Below are positions 54,523 through 62,750 of a DNA stretch of 64,000 nucleotides, in pieces (within the stretch, counting starts at the first letter, position 1; every line of letters starts with the position of its first letter). The translations under genes were made by a program, and so were the position numbers. The stretch spans positions 4,402,001 through 4,466,000 of the forward strand of contig NZ_JARUMJ010000001.1 in the NCBI RefSeq assembly GCF_036898465.1. The letters run 5' to 3'. Below the pieces are notes generated by a model. It had not been told where the DNA came from. It made no database searches and saw only the letters and a list, made by a program, of their open reading frames with translations. The stretch is from Streptomyces sp. B21-105 (GTDB taxonomy: Bacteria > Actinomycetota > Actinomycetes > Streptomycetales > Streptomycetaceae).

Positions 54523-55650
54523 TCACACCAGGTGCCGGTTCGGGGCCTTCGCCCGCTCCTCGTACTCCGACAGCACGAGGACGTCGACGCCCGCGGCCGC
54601 CAGCAGGCCGGTCCCGTCCGCGCTCGTCACGAAGGTGTCGGGCTCGCGCCACGCCGTGACGACCCGGCGCACGCCGGCGTCCAGGATGAGGCGGGCGCAC
54701 GGGGCGGGGCGGGAGGAGCGGCGGGCGCAGGGCTCGAGGCTGCTGTAGACGGTGGCGGCGGCCAGCCGGGGGTCGGCGGGGTCGAGCCCTGCGAGCGCCG
54801 CCTCCTCGGCGTGCACGACCGGGTCGCCGGCCTCGCGGGAGTGCCCGCGTGCCAGCTCCGTCCCGTCGGCGGCCACGATCACCGCGCCGACGCTGAACGC
54901 CGTGTCCGAGGGCGGGCACTGGGCGGCCAGCTCGCAGGCGAGAGCCAGCCAGTGCCGGTCGGCGGCGGCGGCGAGCGGCCCGGTGCCGGGGGCGGTGGGC
55001 TCGTAGCGGTGCAGGACGACGTCCTCGATGCGCCGCGTCTCCACGAGCCGCAGCCGTCCGCCCTGGTAGGCGCCCGGCCCGAAGAGGCGGGGCGCGTCCG
55101 GGTCGCCCACGAACAGCGGGGCGAGAACGAGCTGGAGCTCGTCGGCGAGCCCCTGCTGGAGCAGCTGGGTGTGGACGGTTCCGCCGCCCTCGACCATGAG
55201 GCGCCGGACGCCGAGCTCGTCGTGGAGGTGGGTGAGGAGGCGGCGCCAGTCCAGTTCGGGGCCGAGCGGGACGACGTCCGCGGCGACGCCCAGCGCGCGG
55301 GCCCGTTCGGCGCCCTTCTCGGTCGTGTAGACGGCCTTCTCGCCGCCCGTGTGCCAGAAGTTCGCCGCCGGATCGAGGTCGCCCGAGCCGCTGACGGTGA
55401 CCTTGAGCGGGTAGGCCGGCCGTCCGGCGGCGACCCGGGCGGCGCGGCGCTCGGGGGAGTTCACGAGGAGCCGGGGGTTGTCGGCGCGGATGGTGCCGGC
55501 GCCGATGAGGATGGCGTCCACGGAGGCCCGTACCGCGTCGACGCGGTCGAAGTCGGCTGGACTGGAGAGCAGCAGGCGTTCGGACGTGGTGTCGTCCAGG
55601 AAGCCGTCGAGGGAGACGGCGGCGGACAGCAGGACGTACGGGTACGGCAT
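54523..55650 (-). CDS. RibD-like bifunctional reductase-deaminase with reversed domain order
   Basis: 375-residue fusion for the second and third steps of riboflavin synthesis (pyrimidine deaminase and reductase). The N-terminal half (1-215) is the RibD reductase/DHFR-like domain (YPYVLLSAAVSLDGFLDD, AILIGAGTIRADNPRL, LMVEGGGTVHTQLL). The C-terminal half (about 240-350) is a zinc deaminase with HAEEAAL and SSLEPCARRSSRPAPCARL. Normal RibD has deaminase first, so the order is swapped. ATG 55650 follows GGGAG. It diverges from a MarR gene, with a palindrome in between, and ribA follows that gene, so this is probably a secondary riboflavin-type module. It may serve a flavin-related product; the main rib operon is not here. 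Confidence 0.85.
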   Translation of the reverse strand: MPYPYVLLSAAVSLDGFLDDTTSERLLLSSPADFDRVDAVRASVDAILIGAGTIRADNPRLLVNSPERRAARVAAGRPAYPLKVTVSGSGDLDPAANFWHTGGEKAVYTTEKGAERARALGVAADVVPLGPELDWRRLLTHLHDELGVRRLMVEGGGTVHTQLLQQGLADELQLVLAPLFVGDPDAPRLFGPGAYQGGRLRLVETRRIEDVVLHRYEPTAPGTGPLAAAADRHWLALACELAAQCPPSDTAFSVGAVIVAADGTELARGHSREAGDPVVHAEEAALAGLDPADPRLAAATVYSSLEPCARRSSRPAPCARLILDAGVRRVVTAWREPDTFVTSADGTGLLAAAGVDVLVLSEYEERAKAPNRHLV

Positions 55651-55696
55651 CGACGTGCTCCCGGGCTGGGTCTTCCGACTCTGACGGCGATCTTGG

Positions 55697-55708
55697 TTCA
55701 AGTTTGAA
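55697..55708. promoter_or_regulatory. Palindrome 1 of the MarR-type operator set
   Basis: TTCAA-GT-TTGAA between divergent ribD-like and marR genes; a relative of the sites at 56301 and 56344. Confidence 0.6.
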
Positions 55709-55727
55709 ACAAAACTACACTGGGGGC

Positions 55728-56264
55728 ATGACGACCCGCTGGCTCACCCCCGAGGAGCAGCGCGCCTGGCGCGCGTACATGGCCGGCTACCTCCTTCTCG
55801 AGGACGCCATCGACCGGCACCTCCAGCAGGAGGCCGGCATGCCCCACCTGTACTACTCCATCCTCGCGAACCTCTCCGAAAGCCCCGAACGGCGGCTGCG
55901 GATGACCGATCTGGCGGAGCGGCTGAAGATCACCCGCAGTCGGCTGACGTACGCGGTGACCCGCCTCGAGAAGGACGGTCTGACGCGGCGCGAGGAGTGC
56001 CGCTGGGACAAGCGTGGCAGCGTCGCCGTCCTGACGGACGAGGGCCTGGGGGTCCTGGAGAACGCGGCGCCCGGCCATGTCGAGACGGTCCGCGCCGCCC
56101 TCTTCGACCGGCTCACGCCCGAGCAGGTGGGCCAGCTGGAGGAGATCTTCACCCAGGTCGCCGCCGGCTTCCAGGGCGAGGACGACGGCGAGGCCTCCCC
56201 CTCCGCCGAGGACCTGCCGTGGCGCAGACGCTCGTCGCCCTGCTCCGGCTCCGGGACGGAGTGA
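55728..56264 (+). CDS. MarR-family regulator of the rib mini-cluster
   Basis: Winged-helix regulator of 178 aa: YLLLEDAIDRHLQQEAGMPHLYYSILANLS, HTH MTDLAERLKITRSRLTYAVTRLEKDGL, wing REECRWDKRGSVAVLTDEGLGVL, dimer helices and a Ser/Arg-rich tail. It lies between a divergent ribD-like gene and a downstream ribA. Near-identical palindromes flank the gene on both sides, so it probably controls both neighbours and itself; the ligand could be a flavin or flavin analogue (inference). ATG 55728 has GGGGG only 1 bp upstream, so a leaderless or weak start is possible. Confidence 0.85.
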   Translation: MTTRWLTPEEQRAWRAYMAGYLLLEDAIDRHLQQEAGMPHLYYSILANLSESPERRLRMTDLAERLKITRSRLTYAVTRLEKDGLTRREECRWDKRGSVAVLTDEGLGVLENAAPGHVETVRAALFDRLTPEQVGQLEEIFTQVAAGFQGEDDGEASPSAEDLPWRRRSSPCSGSGTE

Positions 56265-56300
56265 GCCGCCGAGCCGGATGAGCCGGGCCACAAAGCAGTT

Positions 56301-56316
56301 GCTTCAACTTTAAAGC
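56301..56316. promoter_or_regulatory. Palindrome 2 of the MarR-type operator set
   Basis: GCTTCAA-CT-TTAAAGC, one mismatch from GCTTCAA-NN-TTGAAGC, 129 bp before ribA. Confidence 0.6.
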
Positions 56317-56343
56317 ATGGGTAGGGTCTCGTCTCGCTGGGAC

Positions 56344-56361
56344 TGCTTCAAATCTGAAGCA
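56344..56361. promoter_or_regulatory. Palindrome 3 of the MarR-type operator set
   Basis: TGCTTCA-AATC-TGAAGCA, a perfect 7-bp inverted repeat and the best match to the shared pattern, 84 bp before ribA. Confidence 0.65.
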
Positions 56362-56444
56362 GACAGCGCAGACAGCGGTCAGGCACCACCCGGCTCACGC
56401 CCGGCGACGCCCGGCCCACCGCCCTCCGGACCCGGGAGACCCGC

Positions 56445-57072
<628 letters not shown>

Positions 57073-57086
<14 letters not shown>

Positions 57087-57393
57087 CGCCTTCGACGCCC
57101 GCCGCGGGCAGCCGCAATCCCCGGGACTCCGCGACGCGCAGGACGTCTCTCAGACACTCGGCGAGCCGGAGACCGGCATACCGCACCTCGGTGTACGGCG
57201 ACACGGGGTCGTCCAGCAGCGGACGGGCGAGGCCGAGCACGTCGACGGCCGTGGCGAGCTGCTCGGCCTCCAACTCGTCGGCGAGACGGGACAGACGGCT
57301 GCCCTGGTCGTCGGTCACCAGGTAGCAGGGCTTGCCGTCGGGGGACGGCCAGGGCAGGAGCCGTGGGGACGAGGAGAAGGCAGGCTTCGTCAT
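57073..57393 (-). CDS. Small protein of unknown function, second gene of a GntR-linked operon
   Basis: 106 residues, with a helical stretch (GSRLSRLADELEAEQLATAVDVLGLARPLL...YAGLRLAECLRDVLRVAESRGL). ATG 57393 has AGGAGG 8 bp upstream and overlaps the preceding stop by 4 bp (ATGA), so the pair is translationally coupled. I recall similar unannotated pairs beside GntR genes in Streptomyces. Function unknown. Confidence 0.7.
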
Positions 57394-57737
57394 GCGGCCA
57401 CCTCCTGCGCGCCGATCAGGTGCCCGTCCAGGTCGATCCCGAAGTCGGCGGCCAGGACGAGGGCGAGCCGACGACGCTGCTGGAGCGCGGCTTCCCGGTC
57501 GTGCGCGGCGAGATAGGGGCGCACGAGAACGGAGTCCGCGCCGTCAAGTGAGCCGACGAGCCCGTACGGCGAACGGTGGAGAGGGAGCTGCGCACCCACA
57601 GGTGCGGGGTCGTGCCGTACGGCGGTGAAGTGCAGGCAGAGCCTGGCCCGCTGACGATGCGTGCGACGCCGTTTCCCGGTGCCGGGCGCGAGAAGAAGAC
57701 GCATCCATTCGAGGGTGCGACGGATAAGGTCATGCAT
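57390..57737 (-). CDS. Small protein of unknown function, first gene of a GntR-linked operon
   Basis: 115 residues. The N terminus is basic (RRTLEWMRLLLAPGTGKRRRTHRQRARLCL); the C-terminal half SPYGLVGSLDGADSVLVRPYLAAHDREAALQQRRRLALVLAADFGIDLDGHLIGAQ resembles a recurring Streptomyces motif of unknown role. ATG 57737 has AAGGAG 7 bp upstream. Divergent from a GntR gene with a palindromic operator between them, so GntR control is expected. Confidence 0.72.
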   Translation of the reverse strand: MHDLIRRTLEWMRLLLAPGTGKRRRTHRQRARLCLHFTAVRHDPAPVGAQLPLHRSPYGLVGSLDGADSVLVRPYLAAHDREAALQQRRRLALVLAADFGIDLDGHLIGAQEVAA

Positions 57738-57830
57738 GTCGACGCTCCTTATGCAGCGTTGGCCACGCCCCGGGAGGTCTAGCTCACCTCGCCGGGGTCT
57801 TTCCATCTTGGAAGCTACACCGGTCTATAG

Positions 57831-57850
57831 CCCTCTACATACAAGTAGAG
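57831..57850. promoter_or_regulatory. Candidate GntR operator
   Basis: CCCTCTAC-ATACAA-GTAGAG (continuing AGGG) is a near-perfect inverted repeat in the divergent promoter region; a further half site GCTCTACGT lies near 57882. GntR regulators bind such short palindromes. Assignment is inferred from position. Confidence 0.6.
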
Positions 57851-57897
57851 AGGGATCCACACGATCGTGCACATCATTACCGCTCTACGTTGGACAA

Positions 57898-58191
57898 ATG
57901 AGCGATACAGAAGAGTCGGACGCCACCCTGGACCCGATGAGCGCGCGGCCCCTCTACGTGCAGCTGGCCGACGTCATCGCCAAGAAGATCGCCGCTGGGG
58001 AGCTGGCTCCGGACAGACCGATCCCCTCGGAGAACCACCTCGCCGACGAGTACGGCGTGGCGCGGCTCACGGCACGGAGGGCCGCACAGGAACTCCGCGA
58101 GCGCGGACTCATCGTCACCGTGCGCGGCAAGGGATCCTTCGTCGTCGAGCAGCCGTCCGGCGACGCGCCCGAGGAGGGCGAACGCAGCTGA
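57898..58191 (+). CDS. Minimal GntR-type DNA-binding protein
   Basis: 97 residues, consisting only of the GntR winged helix: RPLYVQLADVIAKKIAAGELAPDRPIPSENHLADEYGVARLTARRAAQELRERGLIVTVRGKGSFV, with short acidic tails. The family's usual C-terminal effector domain (FCD or UTRA) is missing, so ligand sensing must be absent or lie elsewhere. It diverges from the two small genes and probably represses them through the palindrome at 57831. ATG 57898 has only a weak GGA. It converges with a HIT gene 3 bp away. Confidence 0.85.
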   Translation: MSDTEESDATLDPMSARPLYVQLADVIAKKIAAGELAPDRPIPSENHLADEYGVARLTARRAAQELRERGLIVTVRGKGSFVVEQPSGDAPEEGERS

Positions 58192-58194
58192 CCG

Positions 58195-58644
58195 TCACTG
58201 AAGTCGAGCCCGGAGAAGACGGGCCGTCCGGTCGGCCTGGTCGGCCGTCACCCACTCCGCCTCGGGCCGCCGGAGCAGCTCGAAGACGCCGGGCCCACGA
58301 TGTTCCGGCGGCAGGTCCGCCATGCGCGGGACGATGTGGAAGTGCACGTGCGCGAAGCCTTCGGCTTCGGCGAACTGGACGACGTAGGTCTTGGTGCAAC
58401 CCGTGATGCTCCGGAGCGCCCGGGAGAGCTTGACCTGCCACATCCCCAGGGCAGACGCCTCGGCGTCGGTGAGGTCGTGGACTGCGACGACGTGCCGCCG
58501 GGGCAGCAGCACCAGCCAGCCGGGCACCGCCGTGTTGAAGGAATGGGCCACCCGCCAGTGCTGGTCGTGCACGACGCACTCGCGTGGTGAAAGGTCGTCG
58601 AACTCTTCTTCCTTGCGGCAGGTGTAGCAGTCGGGAGTCGTCAT
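58195..58644 (-). CDS. HIT-family nucleotide hydrolase or transferase
   Basis: 149-residue histidine-triad protein with catalytic HVHFHIVP near residue 114 and a zinc-like CYTC near the start. HIT proteins hydrolyse nucleoside phosphoramidates or dinucleoside polyphosphates. The N-terminal VVHDQHWRVAHSFNTAVPGWLVLLPRRHVVAV matches the family core. I take ATG 58644 (MTTPDCYTCRKEEEF). Substrate not predictable. Confidence 0.9.
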   Translation of the reverse strand: MTTPDCYTCRKEEEFDDLSPRECVVHDQHWRVAHSFNTAVPGWLVLLPRRHVVAVHDLTDAEASALGMWQVKLSRALRSITGCTKTYVVQFAEAEGFAHVHFHIVPRMADLPPEHRGPGVFELLRRPEAEWVTADQADRTARLLRARLQ

Positions 58645-58826
58645 GACCCGAGATCGTAGAACCGTCCTCGCCACTCCACTCGGGCCCGCTCACCGGCTCA
58701 CCGCGGCAGCGCGGGAGCCACGCGGCGGGCCACCGAGCGGCAGCTTCGGGCCCCCAGCCCGGGGGCCCCGCACCCTCCCCGCTCAGCACGGGCCGACAGT
58801 GGCGGGGAGGGGCAGCGGCGTGACCC

Positions 58827-59651
58827 TTACGCCGCGGTGCTCTGGCGACGTGCCAGAGCTTCGGCGGCCTTGCGCCGGCTGCCGGAGAGCACGTTCACCT
58901 GGGCACCGGCCCCGGCTCCGGGCTCCAGCTGCCAGCCCCGGATCCGCGCCGCGACCTGGGCCAGCCGCTTGTCGCCGGGCCGTACGTCGACGGAGAACAG
59001 CGCCTCGTCGGGCGTACGGTCGTCGCCGCCCCACCGGACGACGCCGTCGAGTTCGGCGAGGATGTCGCGAATCACGACCTCCTGCTGCGGGAAGAAGCCG
59101 CCTCGTACGCCCACCGGGTAGAAGTCCGGCCGGACGTGCACGGCCGTGCCCGACGCCAGGTTGGACTCCGCGCGGCCCTTGCGGACCTTCGACGGGGCGC
59201 GCCAGCCGGTCACGTCACCTCGGCGCAAGGAGTCGACCTCGTAGTGGAACCGGCGTACCAGGTGGACGAGAACGGTCTCCACGTCGCCCATACGGACCGC
59301 GACGCCCTTGAGCGGGGTGCCAGGGACGGGACGGGTGTAGACGGTGCCGCCGTCGTCGGCGACGTTCTCCATCTCCCAGCCGTTGTGGGAGCGCGTCCCC
59401 GCCAGCACGCGCCGGGTACGGTCCCGGGCGCTGCTGACGGCGTCCCGTACACGGGACGGAATGGTGCCGTCCTGGTCGGCCTGTGCGGAGGAGAGGAAGC
59501 GGGAGAAGGGCAGTGCGGCGACGGCGGCGGCGCCGGTGACGGCGGCGGCACGGCCGAGCAGAGCACGCCGGCCCATGCCACGGCGGTGCGAGGGCGCCGA
59601 CGACTGCCGACCACGGTTGCTGCGGGGAATCTGGGGGATGTTGAGCTTCAA
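58827..59651 (-). CDS. Tat-exported protein of unknown function
   Basis: 274 residues from TTG 59651 (LKLNIPQIPRSNRG). The signal region RRGMGRRALLGRAAAVTGAAAVAALPF is twin-arginine type, so the protein is exported. The mature part contains ENVADDGGTVYTRPVP, MGDVETVLVHLVRRFHYEVDSLRRGDVTGW and DVRPGDKRLAQVAARIRGW; I do not recognise the family with confidence. The start lacks a good ribosome site; an ATG nearer the Tat motif is possible. It lies 38 bp downstream of the DUF1906 gene, suggesting an operon and perhaps a joint cell-wall role. Confidence 0.65.
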   Translation of the reverse strand: MKLNIPQIPRSNRGRQSSAPSHRRGMGRRALLGRAAAVTGAAAVAALPFSRFLSSAQADQDGTIPSRVRDAVSSARDRTRRVLAGTRSHNGWEMENVADDGGTVYTRPVPGTPLKGVAVRMGDVETVLVHLVRRFHYEVDSLRRGDVTGWRAPSKVRKGRAESNLASGTAVHVRPDFYPVGVRGGFFPQQEVVIRDILAELDGVVRWGGDDRTPDEALFSVDVRPGDKRLAQVAARIRGWQLEPGAGAGAQVNVLSGSRRKAAEALARRQSTAA

Positions 59652-59689
59652 CGGAGTCTCATTCCGGAGTTCAGACGGGCGCGCATGGG

Positions 59690-61936
59690 TCAGGCGTTGC
59701 GCGCGATGCTGTTGTACTTCTCGAAGAGCTGGTAGACGGCCAAGCTCTGGTGCGTCTGCGCCTCCTGGTCGGGGTCCCAGGCGCGGTAGCGGCGCAGGAG
59801 TTCGGTGATCTCGAATTCGGCGAGGCCGAGGCGCATGGTCCGCGGGGTGGTGACGCGGTCGCCGGGGGGCAGCCGGCCGCCCGGCCGGCCCCGTACGTCC
59901 CACAGGTGGATCAGGGCCACGGTGCGCACGGTGAACGCGTTGTCCTTGTTCAGCCGCTGCCACACGGACCAGATGTCGGCGTCCCTACCCGCATCGAGGT
60001 GCTTGCCGGTCGTGTAGCCCCAGCCGATGCAGTGGTTCCAGGCCTGGATGGCGTCGGTGCCGCTGATCTCGGCGATACCGGTGTGCGAGTCCTTGACGGT
60101 GCCGGAACCGGAGAGGTGATAGCCGACGACCTTCTGGTCCGCGGCCTGGTCGGCAAGGCTGTACTCGCGCATCGCCCAGTAGACCGCCGTCTGGATCAGG
60201 GACTTGCGCATGCTGTACGTGTTCGACAGCTGGGTGATCAGCTCGTCCTGGTCCTGGAGCACGTCGACGGCCTGGGAGTTGGAGTAGAGCTTCGCGTCGC
60301 TGCCGATGCCGCCCAGGTCGGGGTAGCCGATCGACTGCATGTACCGGGAGAGGTCGGCGCGCAGGGCCGGCAGGTAGCCGCGGTCGAAGGCGACGTCCGG
60401 CACGGCGGGGCGCGGCGGGTTGAAGGAGCCCTGCCCGGTGTCGCGCCCCGAGGCGATGTCGATGTCGATGTCCAGTTGCGCGTCGCCCGAGCCGAGGGTG
60501 CGGATGACGAACTGGTCGTAGGCCCAGTCGTCGGGCAGCTGATGACCGGCGTTCCCCACGTAGCCCGAGGACATGTCGGCCAGGAAGCTCGCCGTCGAGT
60601 AGCCGGCCGCGCCGACCCGTGCGCAGACGTTGCGGGAGCCGTACACGCCTATCTCGTACGGATTGCCGGAGTCCGCCATCGCTTCGTTGATTCCCTTGAA
60701 GTGGGGCAGGACGTTCGCGGTGATCTGGTCGTCGACCGCGTCGAAGTCGACGGCGAAGAAGATCCGTGTCCCGTTCTTGAAGCCGTGGTCCAAGGCGGCG
60801 TTGATGGCGCCGTACCCGGCGGTACGCCCGGCCGCGTAGTCGAAGGCGGAGGCGTCGTCGCCGGTGGTCTGGTAGATGGGAAAACAGCGCAGGCCGTTCT
60901 CGGCGATCGTCTGCAGTTCTCCGGGCTGGATCGCCTTCTCCGGCAGGGACTTGCCGCTCGGGTTGGTGAGGTAGCGCCCGACGTACTTGATGCCGGCCGC
61001 CTTCAGCGTCGCCGCGCGTGCGGGCGTGATCTTCACGATGCCGTCGCAGGCCTGGCCCTGGCGGGCCTGGTCGCCGAACGACGCCAGCAGGGACGCCCAC
61101 GTGGAGAAGTCGCCGTCACCGGTCGACGGGAGGGCGACGAAGGTCTGGAATGCCCGGACAGCGGCGGCCAGAGGAGACTCGAAGGAGTCGGAAAAGGCGA
61201 CGGGCCGCCGGTTGAGGACCATCCCCGCCGAGAACAGGGACACCCACACACTCTGGTCGCCCTGCTTCACGGGGTGCGACTTCAGGCCCCCCTGGGTACC
61301 GGGCCCGAAGTTGCCGTTGGCAGTGCCGTCCGCCATCCCCAACTCGTACTGGATGCCGAAAAGCAGCCCCTTGAAGGTGGCTCCGGAGACCTGCCCGTCG
61401 CTGGCGACGACGAAGTAGTCCTGGCGGTTCACGTACCGGCCGTTGAGCCACCGCTGCACGCCGCGGACCTGGTCGGAGCCGGAACCGGTGACGACATACG
61501 CGTCCATGGTCAGCAAAGCCTTGAACACCTTGGGCGTCAGGTCACTGCCGGGAAACGCCTTCTCGACGCCCATGTCGGTCTTCAGTCTGGTCACGGCCGC
61601 CTGGACGCGTGCGCCGTACGTGCCGTCGAGGTCGCTTCCGTCGTACCCCTTGCAGTACAGGCCCGCCTGGATGAGCCGGCAGAAGTCCGGGGAGGGGACG
61701 GTGTCCTGATCGAGTTTCGGGTACTTGGCGGTCAGTGTGGAGAGCGTGCCGGGGCCGAAGCTGTCGGACGTGGGAGTGATGTCCAGCTCGTACTGCAGGG
61801 CACGGGTCAGGGCGTACATGGTGGCCCAGTCGGCCTCGCCGCTCTCCTCCACGGTCGTGCCGGTACGGCTGCCGTAGACGGAGTTCACGAATCTCTGGGC
61901 CTTGAGCACCATCGCGTCACGCATGGGGGGGTTCAC
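59690..61936 (-). CDS. Large DUF1906 (glycoside-hydrolase-like) protein
   Basis: 748 residues. The central part (about 297-500) matches DUF1906/Rv2525c-like TIM-barrel proteins related to GH25 lysozymes: CDGIVKITPARAATLKAAGIKYVGRYLTNP, FPIYQTTGDDASAFDYAAGRTAGYGAI, IFFAVDFDAVDDQI, YEIGVYGSRNVC and WAYDQFVI. The N-terminal 290 residues contain peptidoglycan-binding-like repeats (DLDGTYGARVQAAVTRLK; GNFGPGTQGGLKSHPV; TGDGDFSTWASLL). The C-terminal 230 residues are unassigned. No signal peptide is visible at GTG 61936 (or ATG 61924), which is odd for a wall-active enzyme. Followed by a Tat-exported gene. Confidence 0.8.
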   Translation of the reverse strand: MNPPMRDAMVLKAQRFVNSVYGSRTGTTVEESGEADWATMYALTRALQYELDITPTSDSFGPGTLSTLTAKYPKLDQDTVPSPDFCRLIQAGLYCKGYDGSDLDGTYGARVQAAVTRLKTDMGVEKAFPGSDLTPKVFKALLTMDAYVVTGSGSDQVRGVQRWLNGRYVNRQDYFVVASDGQVSGATFKGLLFGIQYELGMADGTANGNFGPGTQGGLKSHPVKQGDQSVWVSLFSAGMVLNRRPVAFSDSFESPLAAAVRAFQTFVALPSTGDGDFSTWASLLASFGDQARQGQACDGIVKITPARAATLKAAGIKYVGRYLTNPSGKSLPEKAIQPGELQTIAENGLRCFPIYQTTGDDASAFDYAAGRTAGYGAINAALDHGFKNGTRIFFAVDFDAVDDQITANVLPHFKGINEAMADSGNPYEIGVYGSRNVCARVGAAGYSTASFLADMSSGYVGNAGHQLPDDWAYDQFVIRTLGSGDAQLDIDIDIASGRDTGQGSFNPPRPAVPDVAFDRGYLPALRADLSRYMQSIGYPDLGGIGSDAKLYSNSQAVDVLQDQDELITQLSNTYSMRKSLIQTAVYWAMREYSLADQAADQKVVGYHLSGSGTVKDSHTGIAEISGTDAIQAWNHCIGWGYTTGKHLDAGRDADIWSVWQRLNKDNAFTVRTVALIHLWDVRGRPGGRLPPGDRVTTPRTMRLGLAEFEITELLRRYRAWDPDQEAQTHQSLAVYQLFEKYNSIARNA

Positions 61937-62534
61937 TCACTTTCGAGGGAGTGACCGAGCCCGTCGCAGCCCTTTAACCAGGTTCCCCCCCGGCGCCGGG
62001 CAAATGGTCGATCTCGTGGTGAGCTTGATCGTATGTCGGGTTAAACCTCTGACCGTGAGGCACTTGGGAGGATTCGGGGAGGTTCCTGTGATCACGGGGA
62101 ACCCCCGGTTCATCCCGCAGGCAGACGTCGGTGGGCCCCCGCCCGCCGACAGCGGCCGCCGCACTCCGTTCACGCCCCGGGTGATCAGGCGCATCAGCTG
62201 ATCCGGGATCGCCGCCACGTCCGCCGGCATCCTCGAATCCGTCCGGTACCCCGAGTACGCCCTCCCCGGCCGCCCCTTGTTCTTCCCGCCGAGCAGGCCT
62301 GGTCGGCCCTCTTGGATCCGAAGGCCGCGGCTGAACTCCTGAACGAGGAATGCGCTGGGATTCTCTCCCCGACGCGGGCCCAGAGTCGATGGCCCCCGGA
62401 ATGGAACGCGCTCATGCCGAATCGGCACATCCGATCAGGCAGACGGACTCCGCAGATGTCGTGGCCCCGACCAGGAGGACTGGTCGGGGCCACGGAACCG
62501 CTGGTCAGAACCACAGAGTGGCCCTGGCCTCCGG
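61937..62534. other. 598-bp gap between the DUF1906 gene and tRNA-Lys
   Basis: No gene is called. Frames on both strands through 62200-62430 give short, partly helical stretches (AEQAWSALLDPKAAAELLNEE on plus; PADVAAIPDQLMRLITRGVN on minus) that could be decayed gene ends next to a tRNA. The tRNA-Lys terminator hairpin is at 62461-62493. No integrase or attachment repeat is visible. Confidence 0.4.
62461..62493 (-). terminator. Terminator hairpin behind tRNA-Lys
   Basis: Perfect 13-bp stem (62461-62473 with 62481-62493), GC-rich, 7-base loop, about 40 bp past the tRNA 3' end. Confidence 0.85.
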
Positions 62535-62607
62535 TAGGCCCTGTGGGACTCGAACCCACAACCAATGGATTAAAAGTCCACTGCTCTGCCAATTGAGCTA
62601 AGGGCCC
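62535..62607 (-). tRNA. tRNA-Lys (TTT)
   Basis: 73-nt cloverleaf on the minus strand: GGGCCCT acceptor, anticodon loop CTTTTAA (anticodon TTT), T-loop GGTTCGAGTCC. CCA is not encoded. Reading frames running through it are artefacts. Confidence 0.96.
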
Positions 62608-62750
62608 CGGCGATGCTGCCTCCCCGAGCATAGCGGGAGGCGGCCGTGTCTCCGATCGGGTATCGGGGACACGGCCGCGTCGAAGGTCGGGAAGCGGACC
62701 GGAAGCGGACCGGAAGCGGGCAACAGTGGACCCGAAGAGGGCGGGATCTG

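Noticed and set aside
62312..62607. A frame ending GLEPTTNGLKVHCSAN
   Set aside because: That ending is the well-known translation artefact of tRNA-Lys; the gene is the tRNA.
61937..62620. tRNA-Lys as integration site of a mobile element
   Set aside because: No integrase and no repeated tRNA 3' end within the window; only possible decayed coding stretches.
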